This document shows, piece after piece, positions 1 to 8,456 of a stretch of 64,000 bases of DNA. Origin of the DNA: Rhodoferax sp. (GTDB taxonomy: Bacteria > Pseudomonadota > Gammaproteobacteria > Burkholderiales > Burkholderiaceae_C); NCBI GenBank assembly GCA_030685025.1, contig JAUXWC010000135.1, positions 52,285 to 116,284 of the forward strand, written 5' to 3'. The notes under the pieces are model-generated. The model searched no databases. It worked only from the letters and a program-made list of their open reading frames with translations, and was not told where the DNA came from. Position 1 is the stretch's first letter; every line of letters begins with the position of its first letter. The translations under genes and the position numbers were made by a program.

Positions 1-1041
1 GTCAATCTGGCGATGCGCTCGCAGCGCATCGCCCACGATCTGCTCAAGCTGGTGTCGCGCGGCCAGACCGCCAAGCCCCCGGCCACCGTCGGCACCGCGC
101 CGGTCAAGGAGCAGGTGATCCACTTTGTCAACAAGAAGCTGCCCGGTGGCCTGCCCAAGCGCACCGCGCGGGCCTTGCTGGACATCGAAGACAAGAACTA
201 CGTGCCCATCATCCGTGATCCGGCCGCCACCAACGCCGAAACCGAGGCGGTGTTCTACTTCCCCGGTTGCGGCTCGGAGCGCCTGTTCAGCCAGGTCGGG
301 CTGGCTACGCAGGCCATGCTGTGGCATGCGGGGGTGCAGACGGTGCTGCCGCCGGGCTATCTGTGCTGCGGCTACCCACAGCGCGGTTCCGGCCAGTTCG
401 ACAAGGCCGAGAAGATGATCACCGACAACCGGGTGCTGTTTCACCGCGTGGCCAATACCCTGAACTACCTGGACATCAAGACCGTGGTCGTGAGCTGCGG
501 CACTTGTTATGACCAGTTGCAGGGCTACAAGTTCGAGGAGATCTTTCCGGGCAGTCGCATTATCGACATCCATGAGTACCTGCTGGAGAAGGGCATTACG
601 CTGCAGAACGCTGGCGCCTTCTTGTTTCATGACCCCTGTCACAGTCCGATGAAGCTGCAGGAACCGCTGAAAACCGTCAAAGCCCTGCTGGGGAACAGCG
701 TCGTGCAGTCGGCGCGCTGCTGTGGCGAATCGGGCACCTTGGCGCTGAACCGGCCGGACGTGTCGACCCAGGTGCGTTTTCGCAAGGAAGAGGAAATCCG
801 TAAGGGCGAGGCGCAATTGCGCGACAGCGGCTTGGTCGGTGCCAAAGACAACATCAAGATGCTGACCTCTTGCCCGGCTTGCCTGCAGGGATTAAGTCGC
901 TTTGGCGAGGATTTGCAGAATGGCCTGATGGAAGCGGACTACGTCGTGGTCGAGATGGCCCGCCAGATTCTCGGAGAACAGTGGCTGCCGGACTATGTGC
1001 AGCGCGCCAACCAGGGCGGTATCGAACGGGTGCTGGTGTGA
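1..1041 (+). CDS. FAD-linked oxidase / Fe-S oxidoreductase, C-terminal part (partial at window edge)
   Basis: The reading frame is open from base 1, so only the last 346 residues are seen. They hold two cysteine-rich CCG-type domains like those of heterodisulfide reductase and glycolate/lactate oxidase Fe-S subunits: a GCGSERLF...CCGYP block, then a HDPCHS...CCGESG block, with further Cys pairs near the end (SCPAC). In betaproteobacteria such a tail ends very large (about 1280-residue) FAD-binding oxidoreductases related to D-lactate and glycolate dehydrogenases. The substrate cannot be told from this part. The missing N-terminal FAD domain would lie to the left of the window. The gene ends about 200 bases before the DUF971 gene. 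Confidence 0.8.
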   Translation, partial: VNLAMRSQRIAHDLLKLVSRGQTAKPPATVGTAPVKEQVIHFVNKKLPGGLPKRTARALLDIEDKNYVPIIRDPAATNAETEAVFYFPGCGSERLFSQVGLATQAMLWHAGVQTVLPPGYLCCGYPQRGSGQFDKAEKMITDNRVLFHRVANTLNYLDIKTVVVSCGTCYDQLQGYKFEEIFPGSRIIDIHEYLLEKGITLQNAGAFLFHDPCHSPMKLQEPLKTVKALLGNSVVQSARCCGESGTLALNRPDVSTQVRFRKEEEIRKGEAQLRDSGLVGAKDNIKMLTSCPACLQGLSRFGEDLQNGLMEADYVVVEMARQILGEQWLPDYVQRANQGGIERVLV

Positions 1042-1211
1042 GCGTGCCCAAGGCCGGTTGCGCGGGGGCGACCGGATCTTCCCATAACCCACCTTGTGGA
1101 AGGGCCGCAGCGGGATCGGTCGAGGTGCGTGTGGCGGTGTGATACTGTTAGCGGTCAACATCGCTCGAGCTTGTTTCGCTCTGCGGCCAAGCGAGTTCGT
1201 TCAATTTTTTC

Positions 1212-1229
1212 GCCCGCTTTCAGGCGGGC
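1212..1229 (+). other. GC-rich hairpin upstream of the DUF971 gene
   Basis: A 6-base perfect inverted repeat (GCCCGC / GCGGGC, 6-base loop) lies 17 bases before the DUF971 start codon. The T-run lies before the hairpin and not after it, so it is not an intrinsic terminator on the plus strand. It could affect translation or mRNA stability; nothing shows which. Confidence 0.35.
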
Positions 1230-1246
1230 TATTCGAGAGTTATGTC

Positions 1247-1660
1247 ATGGCAGGATTAAGCGCGAGTTCTCCCACTCCTCAAGCGTTGACCGTTCACAGC
1301 CAGTCGGCGGTTCTGGAAGTGGTGTTCTCTGATGGCGCGCAGTTCCGAATTCCGTTCGAACTGATGCGCATCTACTCTCCATCAGCCGAGGTACAGGGCC
1401 ATGGGCCGGGCCAGGAAGTGCTGCAAACCGGCAAACGCCAAGTCAAGTTGCTGGGCCTGGAGCCGGTTGGCAATTACGCTGTGCAGCCGTCCTTTTCCGA
1501 CGGACACGAAAGCGGCATCTTCTCGTGGGATTACCTCTACTTTTTGGGCTCGCGGCAAGACCAATTGTGGACTGACTACCACGCGCGGCTGGTCAAAGCC
1601 GGTGTGGACCGGGACGCGGCCATGCCCGAAAAAGCTGCTTCGGGCTGTTCAAGCCACTGA
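1247..1660 (+). CDS. DUF971 protein (gamma-butyrobetaine hydroxylase-like N-terminal domain)
   Basis: A 137-residue soluble protein. It has the short DUF971 fold: LEVVFSDG near the start, FRIPFELMRIYSPSAEVQGHGPG in the middle, and a final block around FSWDYLYFLG. Family members are small and of poorly known function; the domain also precedes gamma-butyrobetaine hydroxylase. In Burkholderiales the gene regularly comes just before ubiE, as here, which hints at a link to quinone biosynthesis or Fe-S/iron handling, but that is inference. I chose the ATG at 1247 because the longer frame adds unconserved low-quality sequence and GAGAG lies just upstream. Confidence 0.75.
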   Translation: MAGLSASSPTPQALTVHSQSAVLEVVFSDGAQFRIPFELMRIYSPSAEVQGHGPGQEVLQTGKRQVKLLGLEPVGNYAVQPSFSDGHESGIFSWDYLYFLGSRQDQLWTDYHARLVKAGVDRDAAMPEKAASGCSSH

Positions 1661-1804
1661 CCGATCCGGGGACGGGCTGCGCGGGCTCGCGCCGCAGGTC
1701 CTTTGGATGCCGCCGCTGTGTGGTTTCATCAAAATTGCGACATATCCCCACAATGAGCTGGCGGGCGCGAGACGGGTCGCCATTTCGGGCCTAATATTGG
1801 CAGC

Positions 1805-2536
1805 ATGACAGCAACACATTTCGGATTTCAATCGGTCGAGGAGGCGGAAAAGGCCAAGCGCGTGCGTGGCGTGTTTGACTCGGTTGCGCCCAAGTACGAC
1901 TTGATGAATGATCTGATGTCGATGGGCTTGCACCGTGTCTGGAAGGCCTACACAGTGCTGGTGGCGGACGTCAAAGAAGGACATCAGGTGCTCGACATTG
2001 CAGGAGGCACCGGCGACCTCGCTCTGGCCTTCGCCAAGAAAGTGGGGCCGACGGGCCGCGTGGTTCACACCGATATCAATGAAGCCATGCTCAGCACTGG
2101 GCGCAATCGCCTGATCAACGCGGGCGTGGTCCTTCCGACCGTGGTGTGCGATGCTGAAATGCTGCCGTTTGCGGACGAGCAGTTCGACCTTGTCAGCGTC
2201 GCATTCGGGCTGCGCAACATGACCCACAAGGACATCGCGCTGGCGGAGATGAACCGGGTACTCAAGCCAGGCGGCAAGCTGCTGGTGTTGGAGTTCTCCA
2301 AGGTCGCGCCGCCGCTGGCGAAGGTCTATGACTGGTATTCGTTCAGGGTGCTTCCCACACTGGGCAAGCTGGTGGCCAACGACGATGCCAGCTACCGCTA
2401 TCTGGCGGAGTCGATTCGCATGCATCCTGGCCAGGAAGAGCTAAAGGCCATGATGCACAAGGGTGGATTCGGCCATGTGGATTTCCACAACCTGACTGGC
2501 GGGATGGTAGCCTTGCATGTTGGAATCAAGTGTTGA
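1805..2536 (+). CDS. ubiE: Ubiquinone/menaquinone biosynthesis C-methyltransferase UbiE
   Basis: 243 residues, the usual length for UbiE. It C-methylates demethyl benzoquinol intermediates on the way to ubiquinone (and demethylmenaquinone where present) using S-adenosylmethionine. Visible motifs are the class I methyltransferase motif I ([16 protein letters not shown]), the UbiE signature around [13 protein letters not shown] near the start, and [26 protein letters not shown] and SSEWW-less but UbiE-like C-terminal GGMVALHVG. It is followed after 48 bases by the Tim44-like gene and then ubiJ and ubiB, so the group is a quinone-synthesis operon. The ATG at 1805 is the first in frame. Confidence 0.95.
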   Translation: MTATHFGFQSVEEAEKAKRVRGVFDSVAPKYDLMNDLMSMGLHRVWKAYTVLVADVKEGHQVLDIAGGTGDLALAFAKKVGPTGRVVHTDINEAMLSTGRNRLINAGVVLPTVVCDAEMLPFADEQFDLVSVAFGLRNMTHKDIALAEMNRVLKPGGKLLVLEFSKVAPPLAKVYDWYSFRVLPTLGKLVANDDASYRYLAESIRMHPGQEELKAMMHKGGFGHVDFHNLTGGMVALHVGIKC

Positions 2537-2584
2537 TCTTGTGATTGCGTGCGTAGCCCTGATCTGGGGTGACATGGAGGACTT

Positions 2585-3574
2585 ATGAAACTTTGGACTT
2601 TGATACTGACGGTCGCGTTGGCGATGACAACCCTGGACGCCGACGCCGCCAGGCGTTTGGGTGGCGGCAAGTCCGTTGGCAAGCAATCCAGCAACGTGAC
2701 GCAACGCGAGGCTGCACCGACAGCACCGGCTGCGCCGACCCAAGGGGCGGCGAACTCGGCGGTCAAGCCCACGGCGGCCGGTGCCCCGGCAACACCCGCC
2801 AAGAAGCCGTGGGGCGCCATGCTGGGCGGCTTGGCCGCCGGCCTGGGGTTGGCCTGGTTGGCCAGCTCTCTGGGCTTGGGCGAGGCGTTCGGTCAAATTC
2901 TGATGTTTGGCCTACTGGCGTTGGCGATCATGATGGCCGTTGGCTGGTTCATGCGCCGCCGTCAGGCGGCACAGGCGCCCGGCACGGCGGGTACGCCCTT
3001 TGCGTTTCAAGGCGCCGGACCTGGCGCCGCCACGCCAACGCCGACCAGCTACCGGCCAGAGAACGTCGGTAACGACGCGTCGGCGCGGCCCTGGGAGCGC
3101 AGCAGCATGGCTTTCGAGGCGGGCAAGGCGCCCGGCGCGGCGGGTTCGATGATCGGTTCAGCCTTGGCAGGTTCGCAGAACTGGGGCATTCCCGAGGGCT
3201 TCGACACCGAGGGGTTTCTGCGCGCGGCCAAAGCAAATTTCGTGACGCTGCAGACTGCTTGGGACAAGTCGGACATCCCGGCGCTGCGGGTCATGATGAC
3301 CGACGATATGCTCAAGGAAATCCAGACGCAACTGGCTGAACGCGAGGCCACGACCGGAGCGCCAGGCAATCACACTGAGGTGGTGATGCTGGAAGCTAAA
3401 CTTCTGGGCATCGAGGATACGGCCGAGGACTACATGGCCAGCGTCGAGTTCTCGGGCATGATCCGGGAGGACGCCTCGGCTGGTCCAGGCCCATTCCGCG
3501 AAGTGTGGAACATGACCAAGCCCAGGAGCGGCGCGAGCGGCTGGCTGGTGTCTGGCGTGCAGGCGCTGCAATAG
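2585..3574 (+). CDS. Tim44-like domain membrane protein
   Basis: 329 residues. It begins with a cleavable-looking signal (hydrophobic residues 5-20, then DADAARR), continues with a low-complexity Ala/Pro/Lys linker, has two hydrophobic helices around residues 77-118, ending in MRRRQ, and closes with a Tim44/TIM44-like cone domain of about 130 residues (EGFLRAAKANFVTLQTAWDKSD onwards). The Tim44-like domain in bacteria is found in inner-membrane proteins of unknown exact role; in mitochondria the related domain binds membrane lipid. Its place between ubiE and ubiJ, 48 bases after ubiE, suggests a membrane scaffold for quinone biosynthesis; this is inference. AGGA precedes the start codon. Confidence 0.85.
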   Translation: MKLWTLILTVALAMTTLDADAARRLGGGKSVGKQSSNVTQREAAPTAPAAPTQGAANSAVKPTAAGAPATPAKKPWGAMLGGLAAGLGLAWLASSLGLGEAFGQILMFGLLALAIMMAVGWFMRRRQAAQAPGTAGTPFAFQGAGPGAATPTPTSYRPENVGNDASARPWERSSMAFEAGKAPGAAGSMIGSALAGSQNWGIPEGFDTEGFLRAAKANFVTLQTAWDKSDIPALRVMMTDDMLKEIQTQLAEREATTGAPGNHTEVVMLEAKLLGIEDTAEDYMASVEFSGMIREDASAGPGPFREVWNMTKPRSGASGWLVSGVQALQ

Positions 3575-3630
3575 CGTTGCGGGCGGCCGTCCCTTCGGAG
3601 GAAGGGAAATTCAGGGAATAATCGGGGACT

Positions 3631-4182
3631 ATGGCAACACAGTCCCCTTTCTCTTTTCTGGAGAGCGTTTTTCAGAGCCTCATTCCGCCAGGCCTGCAGC
3701 CACCGACCTGGATGGTGGAAGAGGCGCAGCGCCGGACGGTCTTGCTGCTCAACCACGTCTTGATGCAGGAGCCCGAGGCGACCGCCCGGCTCGCTCGCCA
3801 GACGGGCAACGTGATGCTGGTGCAATGGCGTGGCTTTACGCTCAGCTTGCTGGCGACGCCGGCGGGCCTGCTGGATCTTGCCGGGCCGCAGGCCAAGCCC
3901 GACCTGACGCTGTCGATCACGCAGGAGTCGCCATTTGCCTTGCTGGAGTCGGCCTTGCGGGGCGACAAGCCCGAGGTACGAATCGAAGGTGACGTGCAAC
4001 TCGCGGCGGAAGTCAATTGGCTGGTGGACCACATTCGCTGGGATATTGAAGAAGACCTCTCGCGGATCGTTGGCGATGGACCCGCACATACGATCGGTCA
4101 GGCGGCAAGGAGCATGGTGCGGGCTTTACGCCAGTTTGCCGGCACGGTGCTGGCGCCAGGAGCGAACAGGGCGCCGAGATGA
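3631..4182 (+). CDS. ubiJ: UbiJ-like SCP2 lipid-binding accessory factor for ubiquinone biosynthesis
   Basis: 183 residues, in the range of UbiJ/COG3165. The centre carries an SCP2 sterol-carrier-like domain (roughly residues 35-115) with [17 protein letters not shown] and [42 protein letters not shown]. The last part is helical. In Escherichia coli UbiJ binds isoprenoid quinone intermediates and helps hold the soluble Ubi hydroxylases and methylases together. It overlaps ubiB by 4 bases (ATGA), showing translational coupling. Confidence 0.85.
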   Translation: MATQSPFSFLESVFQSLIPPGLQPPTWMVEEAQRRTVLLLNHVLMQEPEATARLARQTGNVMLVQWRGFTLSLLATPAGLLDLAGPQAKPDLTLSITQESPFALLESALRGDKPEVRIEGDVQLAAEVNWLVDHIRWDIEEDLSRIVGDGPAHTIGQAARSMVRALRQFAGTVLAPGANRAPR

Positions 4183-5744
4183 GGCGACTCTTCAGGGGTG
4201 TCTTCATCATCTGGGTGATGCTGCGCTATGGACTTGATGAACTTGTCTTGACCAGTTTTCAACGGCCTTGGCTGCGGGTGCTTGCCCGGGTCGTGACGGT
4301 TGGGAGAAACCTTACGGCGCCCAGGGGCCAGCGCATTCGCCAGGCCCTGGAACGGCTGGGACCGATCTTTGTCAAGTTTGGCCAAGTGCTGTCGACACGC
4401 CGGGACTTGTTGCCGGTTGACATTGCCGACGAACTGGCGCGGCTGCAGGACCGCGTGCCGCCGTTCTCCAGCGATGTTGCGATCGCCATCATCGAGCGTG
4501 CCTTTCGCAAGCGGGTGCACGACGTGTTCCAGTCGTTCGAGCGCGAGCCAGTGGCCAGCGCGTCCATCGCACAAGTGCATTTTGCAACCATCAGGGACCG
4601 CCATGGCGCGGTGCGTGATGTTGCGGTCAAGGTGCTGCGCCCCGGCATGCTGACTGCCATCGAAAAGGACTTGGGCCTGATGCGCATGATGGCCGGATGG
4701 CTGGAGGGTTTGTCCGCCGACGGCAAGCGCTTGAAGCCGCGCGAAGTGGTGGCGGAGTTTGACAAGTACCTGCACGATGAGCTCGATCTGGTGCGCGAGG
4801 CGTCCAGCGCGGCGCAGTTGCGGCGCAACATGGCGGGGCTGGATCTGGTGCTGATCCCGGAGATGCTGTGGGACTATTGCATGACCGATGTCATCGTGAT
4901 GGAACGCATGGTTGGCATTCCGATCAGCCAGGTGGACCGCTTGCGCGAGGCCGGCGTGGACATCCCGAAACTGGCGCGCGACGGCGTGACGATTTTCTTC
5001 ACGCAGGTGTTTCGGGACGGCTTTTTTCACGCGGACATGCACCCCGGCAATATCCAGGTTAGCGTTGACCCGGCCACTTTTGGCCGCTACATCTCACTTG
5101 ATTTCGGCATCGTTGGAACCTTGACCGAGTTCGACAAGGAATACCTGGCGCAGAATTTCACGGCGTTCTTTCGACGTGACTACAAGCGCGTGGCAGAACT
5201 GCACATCGAGTCAGGCTGGGTGCCCGTGACTACGCGGGTGGACGAGCTTGAGTCTGCGATCCGCTCGGTCTGCGAGCCCTACTTCGATCGGCCGTTGAAG
5301 GAAATCTCCCTCGGCATGGTACTGATGCGCCTGTTTCAGACCTCCAGACGCTTTCATGTCGAAATCCAGCCGCAACTGGTGCTCTTGCAGAAAACCCTGC
5401 TCAACATCGAGGGCCTTGGCCGTGAGCTCGACCCGGAGCTGGACCTGTGGAACACCGCCAAACCGTTTTTGGAAAAGTGGATGGTGGATCAGCTCGGTCC
5501 CAAGAAGCTCATGGACGAATTTCGTAACGAGGCCCCGCGGTACGCGAAACTGCTGCCCGAGCTACCCCGGCTGCTGGTGAACTTCCTCCAGGGCAATCAG
5601 TCGGAGCTTCGGCGCCAGCAGGCTGAACTGCTGGCGGAACAGAAGCGGACCAACCGCTTGTTGCAGGCACTGATCTACGCCGGCGTCGGATTCGCGCTGG
5701 GCGTGGTGATGATTCAATTCATCATCCGTGTGCGGGTCTTCTAG
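4179..5744 (+). CDS. ubiB: Ubiquinone biosynthesis ATPase/kinase-like protein UbiB
   Basis: 521 residues, matching UbiB of the ABC1/ADCK atypical kinase family, which supports ubiquinone synthesis at the inner membrane by ATP hydrolysis. Seen in order: [14 protein letters not shown] (the family KxGQ motif), the Ala-rich loop [11 protein letters not shown] that replaces the kinase P-loop, VAVKVLRPG with the ATP-binding Lys, HADMHPGNI (catalytic loop), LDFGIVG (metal-binding DFG) and a pair of hydrophobic helices at the C-terminus after a basic coiled-coil-like stretch. It starts inside the end of ubiJ with a 4-base overlap. Confidence 0.95.
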   Translation: MRRLFRGVFIIWVMLRYGLDELVLTSFQRPWLRVLARVVTVGRNLTAPRGQRIRQALERLGPIFVKFGQVLSTRRDLLPVDIADELARLQDRVPPFSSDVAIAIIERAFRKRVHDVFQSFEREPVASASIAQVHFATIRDRHGAVRDVAVKVLRPGMLTAIEKDLGLMRMMAGWLEGLSADGKRLKPREVVAEFDKYLHDELDLVREASSAAQLRRNMAGLDLVLIPEMLWDYCMTDVIVMERMVGIPISQVDRLREAGVDIPKLARDGVTIFFTQVFRDGFFHADMHPGNIQVSVDPATFGRYISLDFGIVGTLTEFDKEYLAQNFTAFFRRDYKRVAELHIESGWVPVTTRVDELESAIRSVCEPYFDRPLKEISLGMVLMRLFQTSRRFHVEIQPQLVLLQKTLLNIEGLGRELDPELDLWNTAKPFLEKWMVDQLGPKKLMDEFRNEAPRYAKLLPELPRLLVNFLQGNQSELRRQQAELLAEQKRTNRLLQALIYAGVGFALGVVMIQFIIRVRVF

Positions 5745-5837
5745 CGCAGGTCGAGGCTTGCGAGGCCTCGGCAGGGGTTTGGAGATTGGCGATAATGCGC
5801 GCTGCCCGTCGATGGGGCGGGTCATGTGGAGTTCGCG

Positions 5838-7304
5838 ATGTTGATCAGTTTTGTTGTCTTGTACTTGCTGGCGTCCATTGCCATTGGCCTGTATGCGGCC
5901 AGCCGAGTCCACAACACGGCCGACTATGCAGTGGCGGGGCGTAGTCTGCCCTTAGCGGTGGTGGTTGCCACCACGTTTGCGACCTGGTTTGGCGCCGAAA
6001 CCGTGTTGGGCGTCTCGGCCAAGTTCGTGCAGGGGGGCTTGGGAGCGGTGGTTGAGGACCCGGTCGGCTCCTCGATGTGCCTGATCCTGGTCGGGCTGTT
6101 TTTCGCCTACAAGCTGTATCAGCGCAACCTCATCACCTTGGGTGACTACTATCGCCAACGGTATGGTCGTTTGATCGAAATCGTGTGCTCGATCATCATC
6201 ATCACCAGCTATTTGGGGTGGGTTGCGGCGCAAATCACGGCGCTCGGTCTGGTGTTCAACCTGTTGACGCAAGGCGCCGTCTCGGTGCCGGTCGGCATGG
6301 TGGTTGGCACCATGATCGTGCTGGTGTACACGCTGTTTGGCGGAATGTGGTCGGTAGCGATGACTGACTTCGTGCAGATGATCGTGATTGTGCTGGGTTT
6401 GCTGGCCATCGCCTGGTTTGCAGCCGGATTGGCGGGCGGCGCGGACAAGGTGATCGCGTTCGCGGCCAGCCAGGGTAAGTTCCAGTTCTTCCCCACAGGC
6501 GGAGTCAAGGAATGGCTGTTCTTCGTCGCGGCGGCGATCACGATGATGTTGGGCTCCATTCCGCAACAGGATGTGTTCCAGCGGGTGCTGTCTAGCAAGG
6601 ATGGCAAGACAGCCCAGCGCGGCCCGGTGATTGGGGGCTCCCTGTATTTCCTGTTCGCGCTGCTGCCCATGTTCATCGTGACCGCCGCAGTGATGGTGAT
6701 GCCGGAGGTGACGCAGGGCTTGCTCAAGGACGATCCGCAAAAAGTGCTGCCGACGCTGGTGATGGAGAAGATGCCCGTGATGTTGCAGGTCGCGTTTTTC
6801 GGCGCCTTGTTGTCGGCCATCATGTCGACTGCGTCGGCTACCTTGCTGGCGCCCAGCACCACCTTCGTGGAAAACATTCTGCGCAACCTCAAACCAGGCA
6901 TGAGTGATGCCGCCACGCTCAAGGCCATGCGCTGGAGCGTTCTGGTGATCACGCTGGCTGTCCTGGCATACGCCTTGACCATGCAGGGGACGCCGATCTA
7001 CGACCTCGTGTCTGGAGCCTATCAAGTTCCTTTGGTGGGAGCCTTCGTGCCATTGGTGTTTGGTCTTTACTGGCGCGCCGCCACGACCCAGGGGGCGGTT
7101 TGGTCCGTGGCGGCGGGCTTGGGCACCTGGCTCTTGTTCATCGCGATACCTTCGTGGGCCGACGCGTTTCCGCAGCAGTTGGCAGGCGTATTGGCAGCCT
7201 TGGCGGGCATGTTGGCGGGTTCCTTGCTGCCTCAGTGGATTCTGGACCACAAAGGTCATGTGCATCACTTTGAAGGCAGTGCGGTCGAGGCCTCACGGCT
7301 CTGA
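5838..7304 (+). CDS. Sodium:solute symporter (SSS family)
   Basis: 488 residues with about 13 hydrophobic helices, the SSS/LeuT-fold size. Family signs are the early DYAVAGRSLP segment, TTFATWFGAETVLG, and GGMWSVAMTDFVQMIVI in the middle. Such carriers move sugars, amino acids, organic acids or vitamins with Na+; the substrate cannot be read from the sequence. I prefer the ATG at 5838 because GTGGAG lies 6 bases upstream, over the GTG at 5826 that would add four residues. It stands alone, 93 bases after ubiB, and a strong hairpin follows its stop. Confidence 0.85.
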   Translation: MLISFVVLYLLASIAIGLYAASRVHNTADYAVAGRSLPLAVVVATTFATWFGAETVLGVSAKFVQGGLGAVVEDPVGSSMCLILVGLFFAYKLYQRNLITLGDYYRQRYGRLIEIVCSIIIITSYLGWVAAQITALGLVFNLLTQGAVSVPVGMVVGTMIVLVYTLFGGMWSVAMTDFVQMIVIVLGLLAIAWFAAGLAGGADKVIAFAASQGKFQFFPTGGVKEWLFFVAAAITMMLGSIPQQDVFQRVLSSKDGKTAQRGPVIGGSLYFLFALLPMFIVTAAVMVMPEVTQGLLKDDPQKVLPTLVMEKMPVMLQVAFFGALLSAIMSTASATLLAPSTTFVENILRNLKPGMSDAATLKAMRWSVLVITLAVLAYALTMQGTPIYDLVSGAYQVPLVGAFVPLVFGLYWRAATTQGAVWSVAAGLGTWLLFIAIPSWADAFPQQLAGVLAALAGMLAGSLLPQWILDHKGHVHHFEGSAVEASRL

Positions 7305-7321
7305 GGGCCACGTGGGTGGCA

Positions 7322-7341
7322 GCGCTGCGGTGCCGCAGCGC
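7322..7341 (+). terminator. Perfect GC-rich palindrome after the symporter gene
   Basis: A 9-base perfect inverted repeat (GCGCTGCGG / CCGCAGCGC) separated by only TG lies 18 bases after the symporter stop. There is no T-run, so it may be an RNA 3'-end stabiliser or a Rho-dependent stop and not a classical intrinsic terminator. Confidence 0.4.
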
Positions 7342-7372
7342 CCAAAGCGTCGGCCGGTTCGAGGGGCAGCCC

Positions 7373-7378
7373 TATAAT
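7373..7378 (+). promoter_or_regulatory. Candidate -10 box of the fmdB-DUF502-aspS operon
   Basis: A perfect TATAAT lies 37 bases before the fmdB start. I see no good -35 hexamer 16-18 bases upstream, so the call rests on the -10 alone and on its position after a hairpin and before the first gene of the group. Confidence 0.4.
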
Positions 7379-7414
7379 CGAGGGTTTTGCAACCTGACAG
7401 CGGACCCCATCGAT

Positions 7415-7729
7415 ATGCCCATATACGCCTACAAATGCGAGTCCTGCGGTTTAGCCAAGGATGTTCTGCGCAAAATCTCCGATGCTCCTTTGGTGGACTG
7501 CCCGGCCTGCGGTGTGCCCGCCTTCAAGAAACAACTCACTGCGGCGGGCTTCCAGTTGAAAGGGTCCGGCTGGTACGCCACCGACTTCAAGGGTGGCAGC
7601 GCGGCGGCAACCGGCGATGCCCCGGCGCCGACCGAAGCCAAGCCCGCTGACAGCGTGCCAGCGAAGGCTGACACGGCGGCCCCCAAGCCTGCGGCCGCAG
7701 GTTGTGGTGGCGCGTGTAGCTGCCACTGA
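7415..7729 (+). CDS. FmdB-family putative regulatory zinc-ribbon protein
   Basis: 104 residues. The N-terminus MPIYAYKCESCG...DCPACG forms the FmdB/CxxC_CxxC zinc ribbon; the middle has KKQLTAAGFQLKGSGWYATDFK, typical of the family; the rest is Ala/Pro/Lys-rich and ends GCGGACSCH with extra Cys and His. FmdB was named as a regulator of a formamidase/amidase operon, but most members are of unknown role. The ATG at 7415 is where the conserved ribbon begins; the frame upstream is not conserved. It leads an operon with the DUF502 gene and aspS. Confidence 0.8.
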   Translation: MPIYAYKCESCGLAKDVLRKISDAPLVDCPACGVPAFKKQLTAAGFQLKGSGWYATDFKGGSAAATGDAPAPTEAKPADSVPAKADTAAPKPAAAGCGGACSCH

Positions 7730-7762
7730 GTCTCGAATGAACCACTACACCCGGAGCCGCGC

Positions 7763-8404
7763 TTGCACATCAAAAAATACTTGCTGACTGGCTTGTTGGT
7801 CTGGCTTCCCTTGGCTATCACCATTTGGGTGCTGCTGTGGCTGGTTGGCCTGCTGGACGCCGTGTTTGGTGGACTGCTGACGGGCGTGGCGGCGGTGGCG
7901 CCGGTTTCATCGGGCGATGTGATCGAGCGCTTGCGACACATTCCTGGCTTGGGCGTGGTTCTGGTTTTTTCGGTCCTGCTGGTCACGGGGGCACTGGTTT
8001 CCAATGTTGCAGGTCGCTGGTGGATCAAGCAATGGGACAAGTTATTCACCAATATTCCGGTCTTCAAATCGATCTACAACAGCGTCAAGAAGGTCTCGGA
8101 CACGCTGTTCTCGAGCAACGGCAATGCCTTTCGCACGGCCTTGCTGGTTCAGTACCCGCGAGCGGGCGCCTGGACGATCGCCTTTCAGACCGGCACACCC
8201 GGTGGCGAGGTGGCGGCCCACCTCGGTAACGACTGGGTTAGTGTCTATGTTCCCACCACGCCGAACCCGACCAGTGGCTTCTTCTTGATGCTGCCGCGCA
8301 CCGATGTGATTGAACTGAAGATGAGTGTGGATGAAGCGCTGACCTATGTCATTTCCATGGGGTCCGTGGCTCCCGCACCGACGGCTGAAACGCCACTCAA
8401 GTAA
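7763..8404 (+). CDS. DUF502 inner-membrane protein
   Basis: 213 residues, starting with TTG at 7763 (HIKKYLLTGLLVWLPLAITIWVL), which is where members of the family begin. Two long hydrophobic helices (residues about 5-30 and 55-78) are followed by the conserved SIYNSVKKVSDTLFS and the PTTPNPTSGFFLM motif. DUF502 proteins are membrane proteins of unknown function that occur before aspS in many betaproteobacteria. It lies 33 bases after the FmdB-like gene and 52 bases before aspS. Confidence 0.8.
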   Translation: MHIKKYLLTGLLVWLPLAITIWVLLWLVGLLDAVFGGLLTGVAAVAPVSSGDVIERLRHIPGLGVVLVFSVLLVTGALVSNVAGRWWIKQWDKLFTNIPVFKSIYNSVKKVSDTLFSSNGNAFRTALLVQYPRAGAWTIAFQTGTPGGEVAAHLGNDWVSVYVPTTPNPTSGFFLMLPRTDVIELKMSVDEALTYVISMGSVAPAPTAETPLK

Positions 8405-8456
8405 ACCTTGTCGACAACCTGCGCCGCCCTCACCCGCGGTGCCTTGAAAGCTTTCT

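Noticed and set aside
1212..1229. Hairpin near the DUF971 gene as an intrinsic terminator
   Set aside because: The T-run is on the wrong side for the plus strand.
5952..7268. A 438-codon minus-strand frame opposite the symporter
   Set aside because: His/Arg/Gln-rich shadow of a membrane-protein gene; no domain seen.
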